Origin: Streptomyces phaeofaciens
GTDB taxonomy: Bacteria > Actinomycetota > Actinomycetes > Streptomycetales > Streptomycetaceae
Length of the DNA: 64,000 nt
Reading direction: 5' to 3'
Assembly: GCF_014648915.1 (NCBI RefSeq)
Contig: NZ_BMSA01000041.1
Span: 1 to 64,000 of the forward strand
Under the pieces are notes generated by a model. It ran no database searches and was not told where the DNA came from. It worked only from the letters and a program-made list of their open reading frames with translations. The position numbers and the translations under genes are program-made. Positions 44,303 to 53,209 of the stretch are shown in pieces (the stretch's first letter is position 1; each line of letters opens with the position of its first letter).

Positions 44303-44738
44303 CGCTCCTGCCGGCGGCCCGATCTGGTGCGGTGCCCCGTACCAAGTGCTCGGCGGATCCGCAGGACGCGCACATCGGATACGGCTGACTGCCGCGTGTG
44401 CGGGAGCAGGGCTGTTACTCACTTTCGGGTGACGGGCCGGCCCGGGGCGGGGTGGCGCGCGCGGGTGAGCGCGGGCGAGGGGTCAACTCCCGCAAGCCAC
44501 CCGCAACCTGCCGGAGCGTCAACATGGTGCACATCCGGCATACATGGATAGTGCAGTCGAGAGTCACGGAAATATGGGCAACAGGTAACACAGTCCATGT
44601 TTCCGTCTCACCTTCTCCATGGGGTGGACAGAGTGTGACTGCGCGGCCGGTCCGGCCGCCACCCGCACACCGCACCCGCTACCCGCGGCGCCCGCACAGG
44701 TCGCTCGGGGGAGGTGCCCGCACCATCTGGGGGACTTC
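44303..44738. other. No supported gene
   Basis: 436 bp between the DUF6417-like gene and the lamin-tail protein. AT-richer parts near 44520-44600 (ACATACATGGATAGTGCAGT) may hold the promoter for the secreted protein. No RNA gene or repeat was recognised. Confidence 0.4.
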
Positions 44739-45221
44739 TTGTCCGTTTCTGCTTCTGTCTCCGCCCGCCGTCTGGCCGCTGCCGCGCTGGCGGCGGGTGC
44801 CGTGGTCTCGGCGGTGGCGCTGCCGGCCTCCGCGGCCGACCGCCGCCCCGAGCGGCCGAAGGTGGAGATCTCGGACGTCCAGTACGACTCCCCGGGACGT
44901 GACGACCGCACCAACCGGTCGCTGAACAAGGAGTGGGTGGAACTCACCAACACCACCCGCCAGTCGGTCAACCTGGACGGCTGGACGCTGGAGGACGAGT
45001 CGGGCCGGACGTACACGTTCGACGGCTACCGTCTGGCCGGGCGGGCCACGGTCCGTATCCACACCGGTGAGGGCCGCGATACCCGCACCGACCTGTACCA
45101 GGACCGCCGGCAGTATGTGTGGAACAACGACCACGACACTGCCACCCTGCGCAACGACCGCAATCGGCTCGTCGACGAGGAGTCCTGGGACCACCACCTC
45201 GGCGGCGGCAGCCACCACTGA
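44739..45221 (+). CDS. Secreted lamin-tail domain (LTD) protein
   Basis: 160 residues from a TTG start. LSVSASVSARRLAAAALAAG then AVVSAVALPASAA is a Sec signal peptide cleaved after ASA. The mature part has VEISDVQYDSPGRDDRTNRS, LNKEWVELTNTTRQSVNLDG and WTLEDESGRTYTFDGYRLAG then RATVRIHTGEG, the immunoglobulin-like LTD fold. YVWNNDHDTATLRNDRNRLV ends it. LTD proteins in bacteria are extracellular and often linked to nucleases; the neighbouring gene encodes a secreted HNH nuclease. The TTG follows CTGGGGGA by 4 bases and sits exactly at the signal peptide. Confidence 0.82.
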   Translation: MSVSASVSARRLAAAALAAGAVVSAVALPASAADRRPERPKVEISDVQYDSPGRDDRTNRSLNKEWVELTNTTRQSVNLDGWTLEDESGRTYTFDGYRLAGRATVRIHTGEGRDTRTDLYQDRRQYVWNNDHDTATLRNDRNRLVDEESWDHHLGGGSHH

Positions 45222-45237
45222 CCTGCTGCCCCATCCG

Positions 45238-45308
45238 TGAGGGCCCGGCCGGGCCCTCACGACCCCTGCGGCGCGCCGCCCCCTTTCTCTCCCGGGGCGG
45301 CGCGCCGC
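45238..45308. terminator. Two tandem hairpins between convergent genes
   Basis: A perfect 22-bp palindrome (45238-45259; TGAGGGCCCGG and complement) begins at the LTD stop codon. A 15-bp stem (45268-45282 with 45294-45308; GCGGCGCGCCGCCCC) with an 11-base pyrimidine loop follows. They lie between the LTD gene and the convergent nuclease gene, and together probably stop transcription in both directions. Confidence 0.8.
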
Positions 45309-45326
45309 TCGGCGTGCTTGGTGTCT

Positions 45327-46061
45327 CTACTGCGGTGCCTGCTGGTAGGTGACGGTGGTGTCGGGGCAGGCTTCCGCGAGGCGGGTGAGGGCGTCGCGTT
45401 CGGCCGGGTCGGCGGGCAGTTGCCAGCGCAGTTTCGTGGCCATCCACGCACCCGTGTACTCGCACCGGGAGACGTCGGCGGGCAGCCAGTCGGCGGGGTC
45501 TTTGTCGCTCTTGGAGCGGTTGGAGCTGCCCGAGACCGCGATCAGCGACGCCGGCGCCTGCTGGTCGTTGGCGTAGGCCTCGCGGCGGGCGGGCGTCCAG
45601 GCGGAGGCGCCGGAGTCCCAGGCCTCGGCGAGCGGGACCATGTGGTCGACGTCCAGGGAGGACGCCGGTGTCACCCACGTCTGGTCGTACTCGGAGAACC
45701 AGCGTCCCCCCGACAGCGCGCACCGCGCGCCGACCTCCGGGGCCAGCTTCGCCTCCGTGAGGATCACCTCCCGGCGGGTGTCGCACCCGTCCGCGGGGTT
45801 CAGGCCCCGGTTCCAGTGCTTGAACAGCTCGCGGCTGTAGCCGTCCCGGCTCTCGGCGGCCTCGCCGAGCCACTCCAGGGCCTGGAACAGCGGCACGTCC
45901 TGCGCGGCCGCCGGGGCCGGCACCGCCCCGGCTGCCGGCGCCAGGGCGGCGGTCCCGGCCGTCGGGAGGGGCGGCCGGGCATGGGCAGCCGCGGAAGGGG
46001 CCACCGGGGGCAGCACGGTGAGGGCAAGCGCGGGCGCGACGAACAGCAGTTTCTTGATCAC
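45327..46061 (-). CDS. Secreted HNH-family nuclease (DUF1524/GmrSD type)
   Basis: 244 residues. From the GTG at 46061, IKKLLFVAPALALTVLPPVA then PSAAAHA is a signal peptide. Motifs: CDTRREVILTEAK, RWFSEYDQTWVTPASSLDVD then HMVPLAEAWDSGA (the DHxVPL metal/catalytic motif), REAYANDQQAPASLIAVSGS and SNRSKSDKDPADWLP. CEYTGAWMATKLRWQLPAD closes it. It cleaves DNA outside the cell, probably for nutrition or competition. Convergent with the LTD gene. Confidence 0.85.
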   Translation of the reverse strand: MIKKLLFVAPALALTVLPPVAPSAAAHARPPLPTAGTAALAPAAGAVPAPAAAQDVPLFQALEWLGEAAESRDGYSRELFKHWNRGLNPADGCDTRREVILTEAKLAPEVGARCALSGGRWFSEYDQTWVTPASSLDVDHMVPLAEAWDSGASAWTPARREAYANDQQAPASLIAVSGSSNRSKSDKDPADWLPADVSRCEYTGAWMATKLRWQLPADPAERDALTRLAEACPDTTVTYQQAPQ

Positions 46062-46368
46062 ACCCGGGTTGTAGCGCCCATTCCCCTGCACCAGGCCGGT
46101 GTCCGACACGGACTGGCCCAGACGGTCCCGGGAGTTCACCTGCAGAAACGCCACAGCAGCAACCAGCCTGGCAGGACGCCACCAGACCGGACCGCCCCGG
46201 GTTGACGGGCAACAGCCGGCCTCCGGCTGGGCGTCGGTCCCGCCACTGGCCCCGATCATGACGCCGACTGTAAGCCGCCCGCGCGCGCCGGCAGCTGACC
46301 GAGCGCGTATGGGAGCCGACCTTTGAAAGCGATACCACCTCGGCTACGAGAAGCACGAGTTTGAGCGG

Positions 46369-46737
46369 ATGGACCGGCGCTCAGCCACGATGGATGCAAC
46401 GGTGTCCGGCATGAGCCAAGGCGCAAACGCTCCTGATCCCGGCAATGAGCAGTCAGCCACCGGGCGTCTGCTCGGTCTCGTTCACTCGTTCGTCACCACG
46501 CATGTGTCGTGGAAGCCGCTGTTCATCGGCGCGGTCATCACGGACGACGGCCGTATGCGTCTCTATTTCCGTTCACCTGAGCGGGACCGCACCTACGGGG
46601 TGGACGTGCTGATCGGCAACACGGGGCCCGGCTTGCTCGCAGCCCTGGATTCCCCGTCGTTCCTGGCGAACGAGTACCTCCATCAGCCTTCCGACGATCC
46701 GCACTGCGATGTGATCGTGGATCTCACCGCCTACTGA
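46369..46737 (+). CDS. Small hypothetical protein
   Basis: 122 residues; internal ATGs at 46390 and 46411 are alternative starts. RLLGLVHSFVTTHVSWKPLF, IGAVITDDGRMRLYFRSPER, DRTYGVDVLIGNTGPGLLAA and DDPHCDVIVDLTAY alternate like a small beta-rich fold. No family recognised. It stands alone. Confidence 0.6.
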   Translation: MDRRSATMDATVSGMSQGANAPDPGNEQSATGRLLGLVHSFVTTHVSWKPLFIGAVITDDGRMRLYFRSPERDRTYGVDVLIGNTGPGLLAALDSPSFLANEYLHQPSDDPHCDVIVDLTAY

Positions 46738-47469
46738 CGGATCTACCGGCCACGTCAGCATGCCGGCTCTCCCCTGACCGCAGGGTCCGCAAGTTCCAGT
46801 GGCGGGTGGATCCCCGAGATGGCGAAGAAGAAGAGGGCGACGACCCAAAAGACGGCGAAAGCAGTTCCCTTGGCGGGGCCGGACCGACTGACGCGCGAGC
46901 AACTGTTGGACAGTGTGCCCGGGCCCGACGGTGTGCGGATCGGGTTCGCTGTGCCGGAGAGTCCATCCCCTCCCGCGGGGCGCAAGATGAGGGGGGCAGG
47001 CCCTCACGCCGATCCCCCGAGCCGGCGTGAGGCCCGCATATGTCCACTCGGCACAGCCGGGTCCGGCCCCTGCGGCACAGCGCCCGTCAGAGCCGCCCTT
47101 CGGACGGAGCATCGTTCGATCACGCCGCCCGGTCGTGCGATCCGGCCAGAGGCGGGTTGCCGGGCCGACGCGGCGAGCACGAACCCGGCTGCCGTCTCGT
47201 ACGGGCCCGGTGACCTTGCCGGCGCTGCCGGTGCAGCCGGCCGAGGCGCTGGAGCGGTTCTTTGTCGCCTCAAAGACGGTGGCGGTGGTGCCGCTGCCGT
47301 CGTTCCACGGGGGGCGAAGGCTTCGACTGCGGTGTCGGGCTCGGCCGGGAGGCGGCGGTGGGCCTGGTCCACCATGGACGGGAAGCGTGCGCCTCTGCAC
47401 GGCTGGTGGAGACCGCCGACGCCGTGCGAGCGCTGTCGGTGCGACACAACTGACTTGGTGGGCAGACGC
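46738..47469. other. Degenerate stretch, possible gene remnants
   Basis: Two readable pieces occur. MAKKKRATTQKTAKAVPLAG, then REQLLDSVPGPDGVRIGFAV, starts at 46819 and loses coding character after about 50 residues. VTLPALPVQPAEALERFFVA, then SKTVAVVPLPSFHGG, near 47210 shifts frame into EGFDCGVGLGREAAVGLVHH and ends at 47453. Neither could be assigned to a family. An inverted repeat ACGATG... was not found. No RNA gene seen. Confidence 0.35.
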
Positions 47470-48660
47470 GTGAGCACGAACCTTCAGCAGCCGGACGATG
47501 CCCGTGCGGTATCGGTGGTCGCACTGGCCCAGGACCTGATCCGGCAGCCGAGCCGGGCCGGGATCGACGACTACACGCCCGTCCTTGGGGTGCTGGAGGA
47601 CTGGCTCGCCGCTCGCGGTCTGCCGCACAGGCGCCTGTACGGCGACCCGGGGGACCCGGTGGGGTTGCTGGTGGAGATTCCCGGAGGGCGGACGGGGAAG
47701 TGGTGGACGCTCGATGCCTGCGTGGACACCGCCCCCTACGGCGACGAGTCGGCCTGGTCGTTCCCGCCGGCCTCGGGCGACATCGTGGACGGCTGGCTGC
47801 GGGGACGGGGCGCGGCTGACTCCAAACTGGCCGCGGCCATGTTCTGCCACATCGCGGCAGACCTCGCGCCGAGGGCCCCTGAGCTGAGCGGCGGGCTCGC
47901 CGTGCTTTTGGACGTCGACGAGCACACCGGCAACTTCGGAGGTGCCCGCGCTCTTCTCGCCGACGAGGCTGCGGCCCGGCCGGCCGGGGTGATGATCGGC
48001 TACCCCGGCATGGAGGAGGTGGTTGTCGGCGGGCGGGGCCTGTGGCGGGCAGTCCTCACCGTGCATGCTCCTTCCGGGCATTCCGGGTCCAGCAGGACGG
48101 TGGTCGGCGCGATCTCCCGTGCTGCCCACCTGGTTCGTCTCCTGGACGCGGCGGAAGTGCCCGGAGTGGAAGACCGTGCGGAGTTCCCGCTGCCGGCGAA
48201 GGTGTCGGTCACTGCCTGCCACGGCGGCCAGGGATTCTCCGTCACTCCCGACCGGTGTGACCTCAACGTCGATGTGCGTACCACGCCCGGATTCGACGCC
48301 CATGACGCCGAGACCCTCGTCCGCAAAGCCGTCGCCGAGCTCGACGCTGCCCTGCCCGCCCCGCGGCCGACCGAGATCACCCTGGTCGCGACGTGGCCGC
48401 CGTTCCGGCTCATCGACACCGAGCAGCCGGCCGCGGCGCTGCTGGAAGCTGCCGCGGGGGCCGGGCTCGCCGTTCGGTCAAAGACCGCCGGGCCCTCGAA
48501 CATCGGCAACCTGCTGGCCGCAGAAGGCATCCCGGCAACGGCTGGCTTCGGGGTGCCGTACAAAGGGCTGCACGGCAACGACGAACGTGCCCACCTCGCG
48601 GAACTTCCGACGGTGTATGCGGTCTATCAGCGTGCCGTGCTCGGCCTGCTGAGGGGCTGA
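47470..48660 (+). CDS. M20-family metallopeptidase
   Basis: 396 residues. Metal and catalytic motifs of M20/ArgE-DapE peptidases appear in order: WWTLDACVDTAPYGD (in place of HxD), GRGAADSKLAAAMF (bridging Asp), LLDVDEHTGNFGGA (in place of the catalytic EE pair), then the dimerisation domain (VVVGGRGLWRAVLTVHAPSG, HSGSSR) and finally KGLHGNDERAHLAEL (last His). The first His of HxD is Cys here, and the general base pair is DE rather than EE, so activity may differ. The GTG is chosen because the in-frame upstream sequence lacks coding character. It probably hydrolyses a peptide or N-acyl substrate in the cytoplasm. Confidence 0.82.
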   Translation: MSTNLQQPDDARAVSVVALAQDLIRQPSRAGIDDYTPVLGVLEDWLAARGLPHRRLYGDPGDPVGLLVEIPGGRTGKWWTLDACVDTAPYGDESAWSFPPASGDIVDGWLRGRGAADSKLAAAMFCHIAADLAPRAPELSGGLAVLLDVDEHTGNFGGARALLADEAAARPAGVMIGYPGMEEVVVGGRGLWRAVLTVHAPSGHSGSSRTVVGAISRAAHLVRLLDAAEVPGVEDRAEFPLPAKVSVTACHGGQGFSVTPDRCDLNVDVRTTPGFDAHDAETLVRKAVAELDAALPAPRPTEITLVATWPPFRLIDTEQPAAALLEAAAGAGLAVRSKTAGPSNIGNLLAAEGIPATAGFGVPYKGLHGNDERAHLAELPTVYAVYQRAVLGLLRG

Positions 48661-49161
48661 CATCCCCATCGCGTCCCAGGATTCTCCCACCCGCGATCCC
48701 GGCAACTGCCCAACTGTCCAACTGCACTTGTGGGAACGGGACCTCGATCGCGGTGACATAGAGGCAGTACCTTCCCCTGTCCGCCGAGAAGGACCTCGGC
48801 ACCGACCGAGCAGATCAATCGATCTGCGAAGTCCACCGGCGAGTCGGTCATGTGCGACGTCGTCCTCGATGCCGCTGCCCGGCCGGCGCGGGCGGCACCG
48901 CATCGCGCGCAGGACCCGGGCACGTTCACCCGGCCGGAACGCACGGCCGGAACACGCGGTTGCCCGGGTGCGGGGCGGCCCGGCAGGTGCGGGCCCGACG
49001 GCCGGGGCGCGCGGCGGGCCGCGCCCCGGCCGGTGCGAGCCCGTGATCGCCCGGGTGCCGGGGCCGGGTGGCGGCCGGTGGCTTTCCGGCGGGGTGCTGG
49101 TGGCGGGTGGGGGGTAGGGACGGCCGGGCCGGAGGGAGCCGGCCGCGGCCGTCGCTGTCGT
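48661..49161. other. No supported gene
   Basis: 501 bp, extremely GC-rich from 48890 on. Open frames on both strands have biased Arg/Gly/Pro composition and no start signal. An AT-richer part at 48700-48760 could carry a promoter. No repeat or RNA gene seen. Confidence 0.4.
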
Positions 49162-49980
49162 CTACTTGGTGTCCGTGGCGGGTTCCGGGTGAAGCGGTGC
49201 GGCCGTGGGGCCCTGGCAGGACGTGAAGTCCCAGTTCCCGACCTTGGCTTGCTCGAGGGCGGGCCAGGTGACGCGGGCGTTCGTACCGGCGATCGCGAAG
49301 GTGTTGTCCGGGCCGAAGCAGCCCAGGTAGATCGTCTGTCCGCGGGCGATGTACGTCGTTCCTGATGTCTGGGGCAGCTGGACGGCCAGGTCCCGGTGCA
49401 GGGTGACTTTCCGGAGTCCGAGTGTGCTGCCGGACGCTTCGGGCTCGATGTACCGGGTGGTGCGGGGGTGCAGGTCACCGGCGGCCGGATGGAATCCGTA
49501 GCCCAGGAGGCTGGTGACGAGCAGGAGTGATCCGAGCCCGCCGGCGACCGCTGCGGCCCGTGCCTGCCGCGCGGGGTACTTCGCCAGGAACGTCTGCTCG
49601 AAATCAGAGGGTGTTTCCGGTGTCCAGAGCCTGATCTCGCGGAAGTTGTCGGCGATCCACCGGTCGTTCCTGTGGTCGCTGCGTGCGCCGTTGACCCAGA
49701 ACTGGGCCAAAGACTCCCGGGGGACCGACGGCAGCGCCAGCGTCTGCTGCACCGCGAACAGGTACTTCCACCGGGGATGCCGTTTCGGCTTCGCACGGAG
49801 AAATTCGGAGACCTTTCCTTTATTTACGAAAACTTTGGCACCGTGGCAGCATTTGGCCTTCTCTGAAATGGCTTCACAGCTCAGGTTGCTCAATCGCACG
49901 TCCTTACGAATCAGTTCGAGCCAGAACTGGTGCGCGGCGGACGCATCCTTGCGGATGCGGCCCATTTGCGGCCCCGACAT
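49162..49980 (-). CDS. Membrane-anchored hypothetical protein with N-terminal helical domain
   Basis: 272 residues. The first 110 (KDASAAHQFWLELIRKDVRL ... KVFVNKGKVSEFLRAKPKRH ... YLFAVQQTLALPSVPRESLA) look like an HTH or effector-associated helical domain. One transmembrane helix follows near 145-165 (AAAVAGGLGSLLLVTSLLGY). A beta-rich outside domain contains YIEPEASGSTLGLRKVTLHR, TTYIARGQTIYLGCFGPDNT and NWDFTSCQG, with two cysteines. It is transcribed with the small membrane gene whose stop TAG directly precedes this ATG. A membrane-spanning regulator is one reading; no family is recognised. Confidence 0.65.
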   Translation of the reverse strand: MSGPQMGRIRKDASAAHQFWLELIRKDVRLSNLSCEAISEKAKCCHGAKVFVNKGKVSEFLRAKPKRHPRWKYLFAVQQTLALPSVPRESLAQFWVNGARSDHRNDRWIADNFREIRLWTPETPSDFEQTFLAKYPARQARAAAVAGGLGSLLLVTSLLGYGFHPAAGDLHPRTTRYIEPEASGSTLGLRKVTLHRDLAVQLPQTSGTTYIARGQTIYLGCFGPDNTFAIAGTNARVTWPALEQAKVGNWDFTSCQGPTAAPLHPEPATDTK

Positions 49981-50334
49981 CTATCGCTCCGTCAAGGTGT
50001 CGTCGGCCGGGCCACCGGGCTCGGCCCGGCCGTCCTGCGGCGGCTGCGCCTGTGAGGGCTGCCCGGGCGTCCTGCCGGCCGCTTGCCGCGCCCCGTCTTC
50101 CCCGCCGGCTCCTGCCGGCTTGGCCTCGGCGTTCTTCCCGGCCGGCTCCTGCATCCTCTTGCCGCCGGAGGTGAGGGGGTGCAGGAGCTGGTTCACGCCG
50201 ACCACGATCGCCAGGATCAAAGGACCTACCAGCGTCGGTCCCACGTCCATCAGCAGCAGTGCAATCGTCAGGGCGGTGAAGGTGACCAGACCGATCACCG
50301 TGAGGATGACGACGTGCCTCAGCTCTTGCGACAC
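49981..50334 (-). CDS. Small two-helix membrane protein
   Basis: 117 residues. HVVILTVIGLVTFTALTIAL and VGPTLVGPLILAIVVGVNQL are two transmembrane helices. A long polar Pro/Gly/Glu tail (EPAGKNAEAKPAGAGGEDGA...) follows. First gene of a two-gene unit; the next start lies immediately after its stop. AAGGTTG lies upstream on the coding strand. Function unknown. Confidence 0.65.
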   Translation of the reverse strand: MSQELRHVVILTVIGLVTFTALTIALLLMDVGPTLVGPLILAIVVGVNQLLHPLTSGGKRMQEPAGKNAEAKPAGAGGEDGARQAAGRTPGQPSQAQPPQDGRAEPGGPADDTLTER

Positions 50335-51096
50335 CGCAACCTTCCTTCAAGTCGTGCTTGTTCCGGACGTCCCAGCGGTTGCCGGTATGGCTGCACTGTT
50401 GTCGAGCCCGCTGTCTCGCGTTCTCGTGACGTCTGAGCAAAGGATGCTGAAGGAGGTGCAGTTGAGGGAAGCCGTGAACGGCGTGACAGGCGTTTTCGGA
50501 ACGTTCCCGATTTAGCGGCCAGTTGATTCCTCCAGGTCAACGGCAACGTTCCCATTTTTTACGGGAGGCCGGGAGCGGAAAGGCCCGTGCATCGGTGCCC
50601 GATACATATGTCCGAGCTGCCGTGTCCTGTCTATGGGGCGGCCCCAAAGCGGTGTACGCCGGGACCCGTACCGCCGGCCGGGGACCCGTCCGTACCCTGC
50701 CGGCGCACACCTCGCCTCCCGGCCTCCCGCCCCGGATGCCCCTGCCGCCGGCACCACCGTCCTGCCGCACTCACCCCCGGCCGAGCACCGTGAACGCATT
50801 CGCTCCAGCCCGCGCCACGGTGCCAACCACCGCCCCCCCCACACGCGACCTGACCACCCGTACGGCGGTCTCCGTGCCCCAGAGTCGGCGGGGACAACGA
50901 ACCGAGGTGAGTACCTGTTCCTGGGCCGTTCAGGACAGGTGTGCGCGTTTGCCGTGGGACGGTCAGGGCGACAGGGCGGGACGGTCAGCGGCTGGGGTAC
51001 CGGGCGCGGCCGGTACCCAGGCCGCGCACCAGCGATACGCTTCGGCGGATTCGCCGCGTTCGAGGGGCGCGGGGTTCGACCACGGGGGTGGGGCAG
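50335..51096. other. No supported gene
   Basis: 762 bp. The part near 50335-50520 is less GC-rich and should contain the promoter of the minus-strand membrane unit. From 50590 to 51090 the sequence is very GC-rich with open but compositionally odd frames on both strands. No repeats or RNA genes recognised. Confidence 0.4.
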
Positions 51097-51819
51097 ATGG
51101 GGCTCAACAGGCACGGGCGCAGACTCCTCGCGCGCGGAGCGGGGTACGGACTCGCACTGCTGGCCGTGACTTCGTGCACGACGGCTCCGCCGTCGGGATC
51201 CGCGCCGCCCCCGTCGCAGCAGGCACAGGCCTCACCCGCCGGGTCGCCCTCGCCGTCCAAGTCGGCATCCTCGTCGGGGCCCGCCGTCCCGGTCGGGGCG
51301 GCGAGGCCCACGGTCGCCGACGCACTGATGCTGGCGTCGGTCCGCAAGAGCATGAAATCGCTGCCGTCCCACGAGATGCCGTCCGACGATTTCGTAGCGG
51401 TGCTCCGCAGGGATGCGCCGGACGCCGGTGAGCTCCTGTGGATGAAGGATGACCGCGCGTACTGCTCCGCGATCGTTCGCGAGGGGCTGGCCAGGATCGA
51501 GTGCGGGGTCCTGCCGGAAAGCCGGCCGCGCAAGGGCGTCCTGAAAGTGACGACGGGCGAGCCGTACCAGGACAAGCCCGGCCAGCAGCCCAGCCTGTTC
51601 GTCTTCCTCGCCATCGTCGAGGGCGAGCATGGCCCGTACGACTACAAGGGAGCGGCACCAGAGGCAGCGGGCCCGGTCCACGACGCCGTCGTGACCTTCG
51701 CTTCGGGCCGCAAGCTGGGCCTGATCTCCTACGAGAAGCACTCGCGCCAGATTCCGGAGACCGAGATCTGCGGCGCGGACGGCGCCGTGTGCTTCCCGGC
51801 CTACTACCCGAACCGCTAG
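51097..51819 (+). CDS. Putative lipoprotein
   Basis: 240 residues. MGLNRHGRRLLARGAGYGLA then LLAVTSC is a lipoprotein signal with the lipidated Cys at 27. A Ser/Pro/Ala linker runs to about 65. The outer domain has VADALMLASVRKSMKSLPSH, DFVAVLRRDAPDAGELLWMK, LARIECGVLPESRPRKGVLK and SLFVFLAIVEGEHGPYDYKG, and it ends EICGADGAVCFPAYYPNR with a probable disulfide. GGGGGTGGGG precedes the ATG. Function unknown; exported and membrane-anchored. Confidence 0.75.
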   Translation: MGLNRHGRRLLARGAGYGLALLAVTSCTTAPPSGSAPPPSQQAQASPAGSPSPSKSASSSGPAVPVGAARPTVADALMLASVRKSMKSLPSHEMPSDDFVAVLRRDAPDAGELLWMKDDRAYCSAIVREGLARIECGVLPESRPRKGVLKVTTGEPYQDKPGQQPSLFVFLAIVEGEHGPYDYKGAAPEAAGPVHDAVVTFASGRKLGLISYEKHSRQIPETEICGADGAVCFPAYYPNR

Positions 51820-52129
51820 GTTCTGCCCCGCCGATCTTGGACCGCGAAAGGATGCCGTCCATGACGTGCATCCGAAGGGGCCGTGCCGCGTAAAGATCAA
51901 CCGCAAGCAGGTGCCGCGTCGGAGACGCGAGCCCATCGCTCACACCGCAGGAGCGGCGTCCGTGGTGGTGTGTGGGCTTGAGCGTAAATCTCGGCCCGGG
52001 GGAGTGACCGGGTTCGCCGGTGAGCCGGCCTGGCGGGGCAGCCGGGGGCGGTGTTGCGCGTTTCCTGCTCCTGCCCGGTTCCGTGCATCCCCGTGCACGG
52101 GACCGGGCCTTGCCGGGCGTGCCCGGGGC
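51820..52129. other. No supported gene
   Basis: 310 bp between the lipoprotein and the convergent receiver-domain gene. It contains GC-rich dyads near 52085-52135 (CCGTGCACGGGACCGGGCC) that may act in termination. Nothing else seen. Confidence 0.4.
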
Positions 52130-53209
52130 CTATGGGGTGCATCTCTCCAGGTAGATGGAGGTGAATACGGCGACTTTGGCGCGTAGGGCCCAGGGGTCGA
52201 AGGGTTTGCTGATGTAGTCGACGGCGCCGGCCGCGTAGCCGCGGGCGGTGTGTTCGGAGTCCACGCCCATGGCGGTCAGGAAGATGATGGGGACGTCTCG
52301 GGTCCGGGGCCGGCGCTTGATGTGGGCACAGGTCTCGTACCCGTCCATCTCCGGCATCTGCACGTCCATGATGATGACCGCGAAGTCGTCGTGGTGGAGC
52401 AGGGCCTTGAGGGCTTCGCGGCCGGAGGAGACCGTCACGAGTTCCTGGTCGAGTGTCGCGAGGACCGCGGTCATGGCGAGCAGGTTGTCCGGCTGGTCGT
52501 CCACGACGAGGATCTTGGGCATGCCCTGAGGGACGGCGGGCAGCCCGGCCGCCGTGGCCGCCTGCTCGACGGCGGCCAGCTGGCGTTCGAGCAGATCGCA
52601 GCGGCCCTCCGCCGCGGCACGTTGGGCCTGCGCCTCGCGCAGGTCCGTTCCGAGCCGCTCGACTTCCTGCTGGAGTTCGTCGCGTTCGGCGATGAGGCCG
52701 CAGACGTCCGGGTGCACCGCTGCCAGCTGGTCCGCCCGCTTCTGTTCCGAGATGCGGTCGGCCTTCAGCTGGTTGAGCCGTGTCTCGAGGTCGGCGATGC
52801 GCTGCGTCCGGTCCAGCAGTGCATCGCCCAGGACGTCACCGCGGACGCTGGATCGCCGCGAGACCCGGTCGGCGTCGGCCAGCTGCTGCTCCAGGATCTC
52901 CACCGCGTGCTTGGGGGAGGACGCGGCGTCCACGGCCGACCCGTACAGAGCGCGTACGAGCTCGATGGCCTCGGTGGTGACCGCCGTCCCGCGGTACTCG
53001 GCAACGTCCGCGAAAAGGTCGCTGATCACTTGCCACGGAGGTAACCGGGTGCCGTTCAGGTAGCGCGAGACGGTGCCCGGGTCGAGCCTGCGCCGCGCCG
53101 CGTATCGCCGAACGGACACCTGCAGGCCTTCGAACAGTTCCCGCAGGGCCTGGGCGAGTGCGCGTGAGGCGTCATTGAGGTCGTCCCCCAGCGGCCGCAG
53201 CTCAGCCAT
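52130..53209 (-). CDS. HTH - coiled-coil - response-regulator receiver fusion
   Basis: 359 residues. About 10-95 is an XRE-like helix-turn-helix module (VRRYAARRRLDPGTVSRYLN then GTRLPPWQVISDLF). About 110-225 is a long coiled coil (ADLETRLNQLKADRISEQKR; ERLGTDLREAQAQRAAAEGR). About 230-355 is a CheY-like receiver: MPKILVVDDQPDNLLAMTAV (acid pair), FAVIIMDVQMPEMDGYETCA (phospho-Asp), PIIFLTAMGVD (Thr) and AGAVDYISKPFDPWALRAKV (Lys). The receiver sits at the C-terminus and no separate output domain follows, so the HTH is the likely output. A hybrid kinase is not adjacent. It overlaps the upstream small membrane gene by 8 bp, implying coupled translation and possibly membrane signalling. Confidence 0.8.
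   Translation of the reverse strand: MAELRPLGDDLNDASRALAQALRELFEGLQVSVRRYAARRRLDPGTVSRYLNGTRLPPWQVISDLFADVAEYRGTAVTTEAIELVRALYGSAVDAASSPKHAVEILEQQLADADRVSRRSSVRGDVLGDALLDRTQRIADLETRLNQLKADRISEQKRADQLAAVHPDVCGLIAERDELQQEVERLGTDLREAQAQRAAAEGRCDLLERQLAAVEQAATAAGLPAVPQGMPKILVVDDQPDNLLAMTAVLATLDQELVTVSSGREALKALLHHDDFAVIIMDVQMPEMDGYETCAHIKRRPRTRDVPIIFLTAMGVDSEHTARGYAAGAVDYISKPFDPWALRAKVAVFTSIYLERCTP

Noticed and set aside
46819..47469. N-terminal extension of the M20 peptidase from MAKKKRATTQ.
   Set aside because: Coding character is lost after about 50 residues and the family begins near the GTG at 47470. The start may belong to another, degraded gene.
50590..51090. Overlapping frames on both strands in the GC-rich gap.
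   Set aside because: Composition is dominated by Arg, Pro and Gly, with no start signals or motifs.
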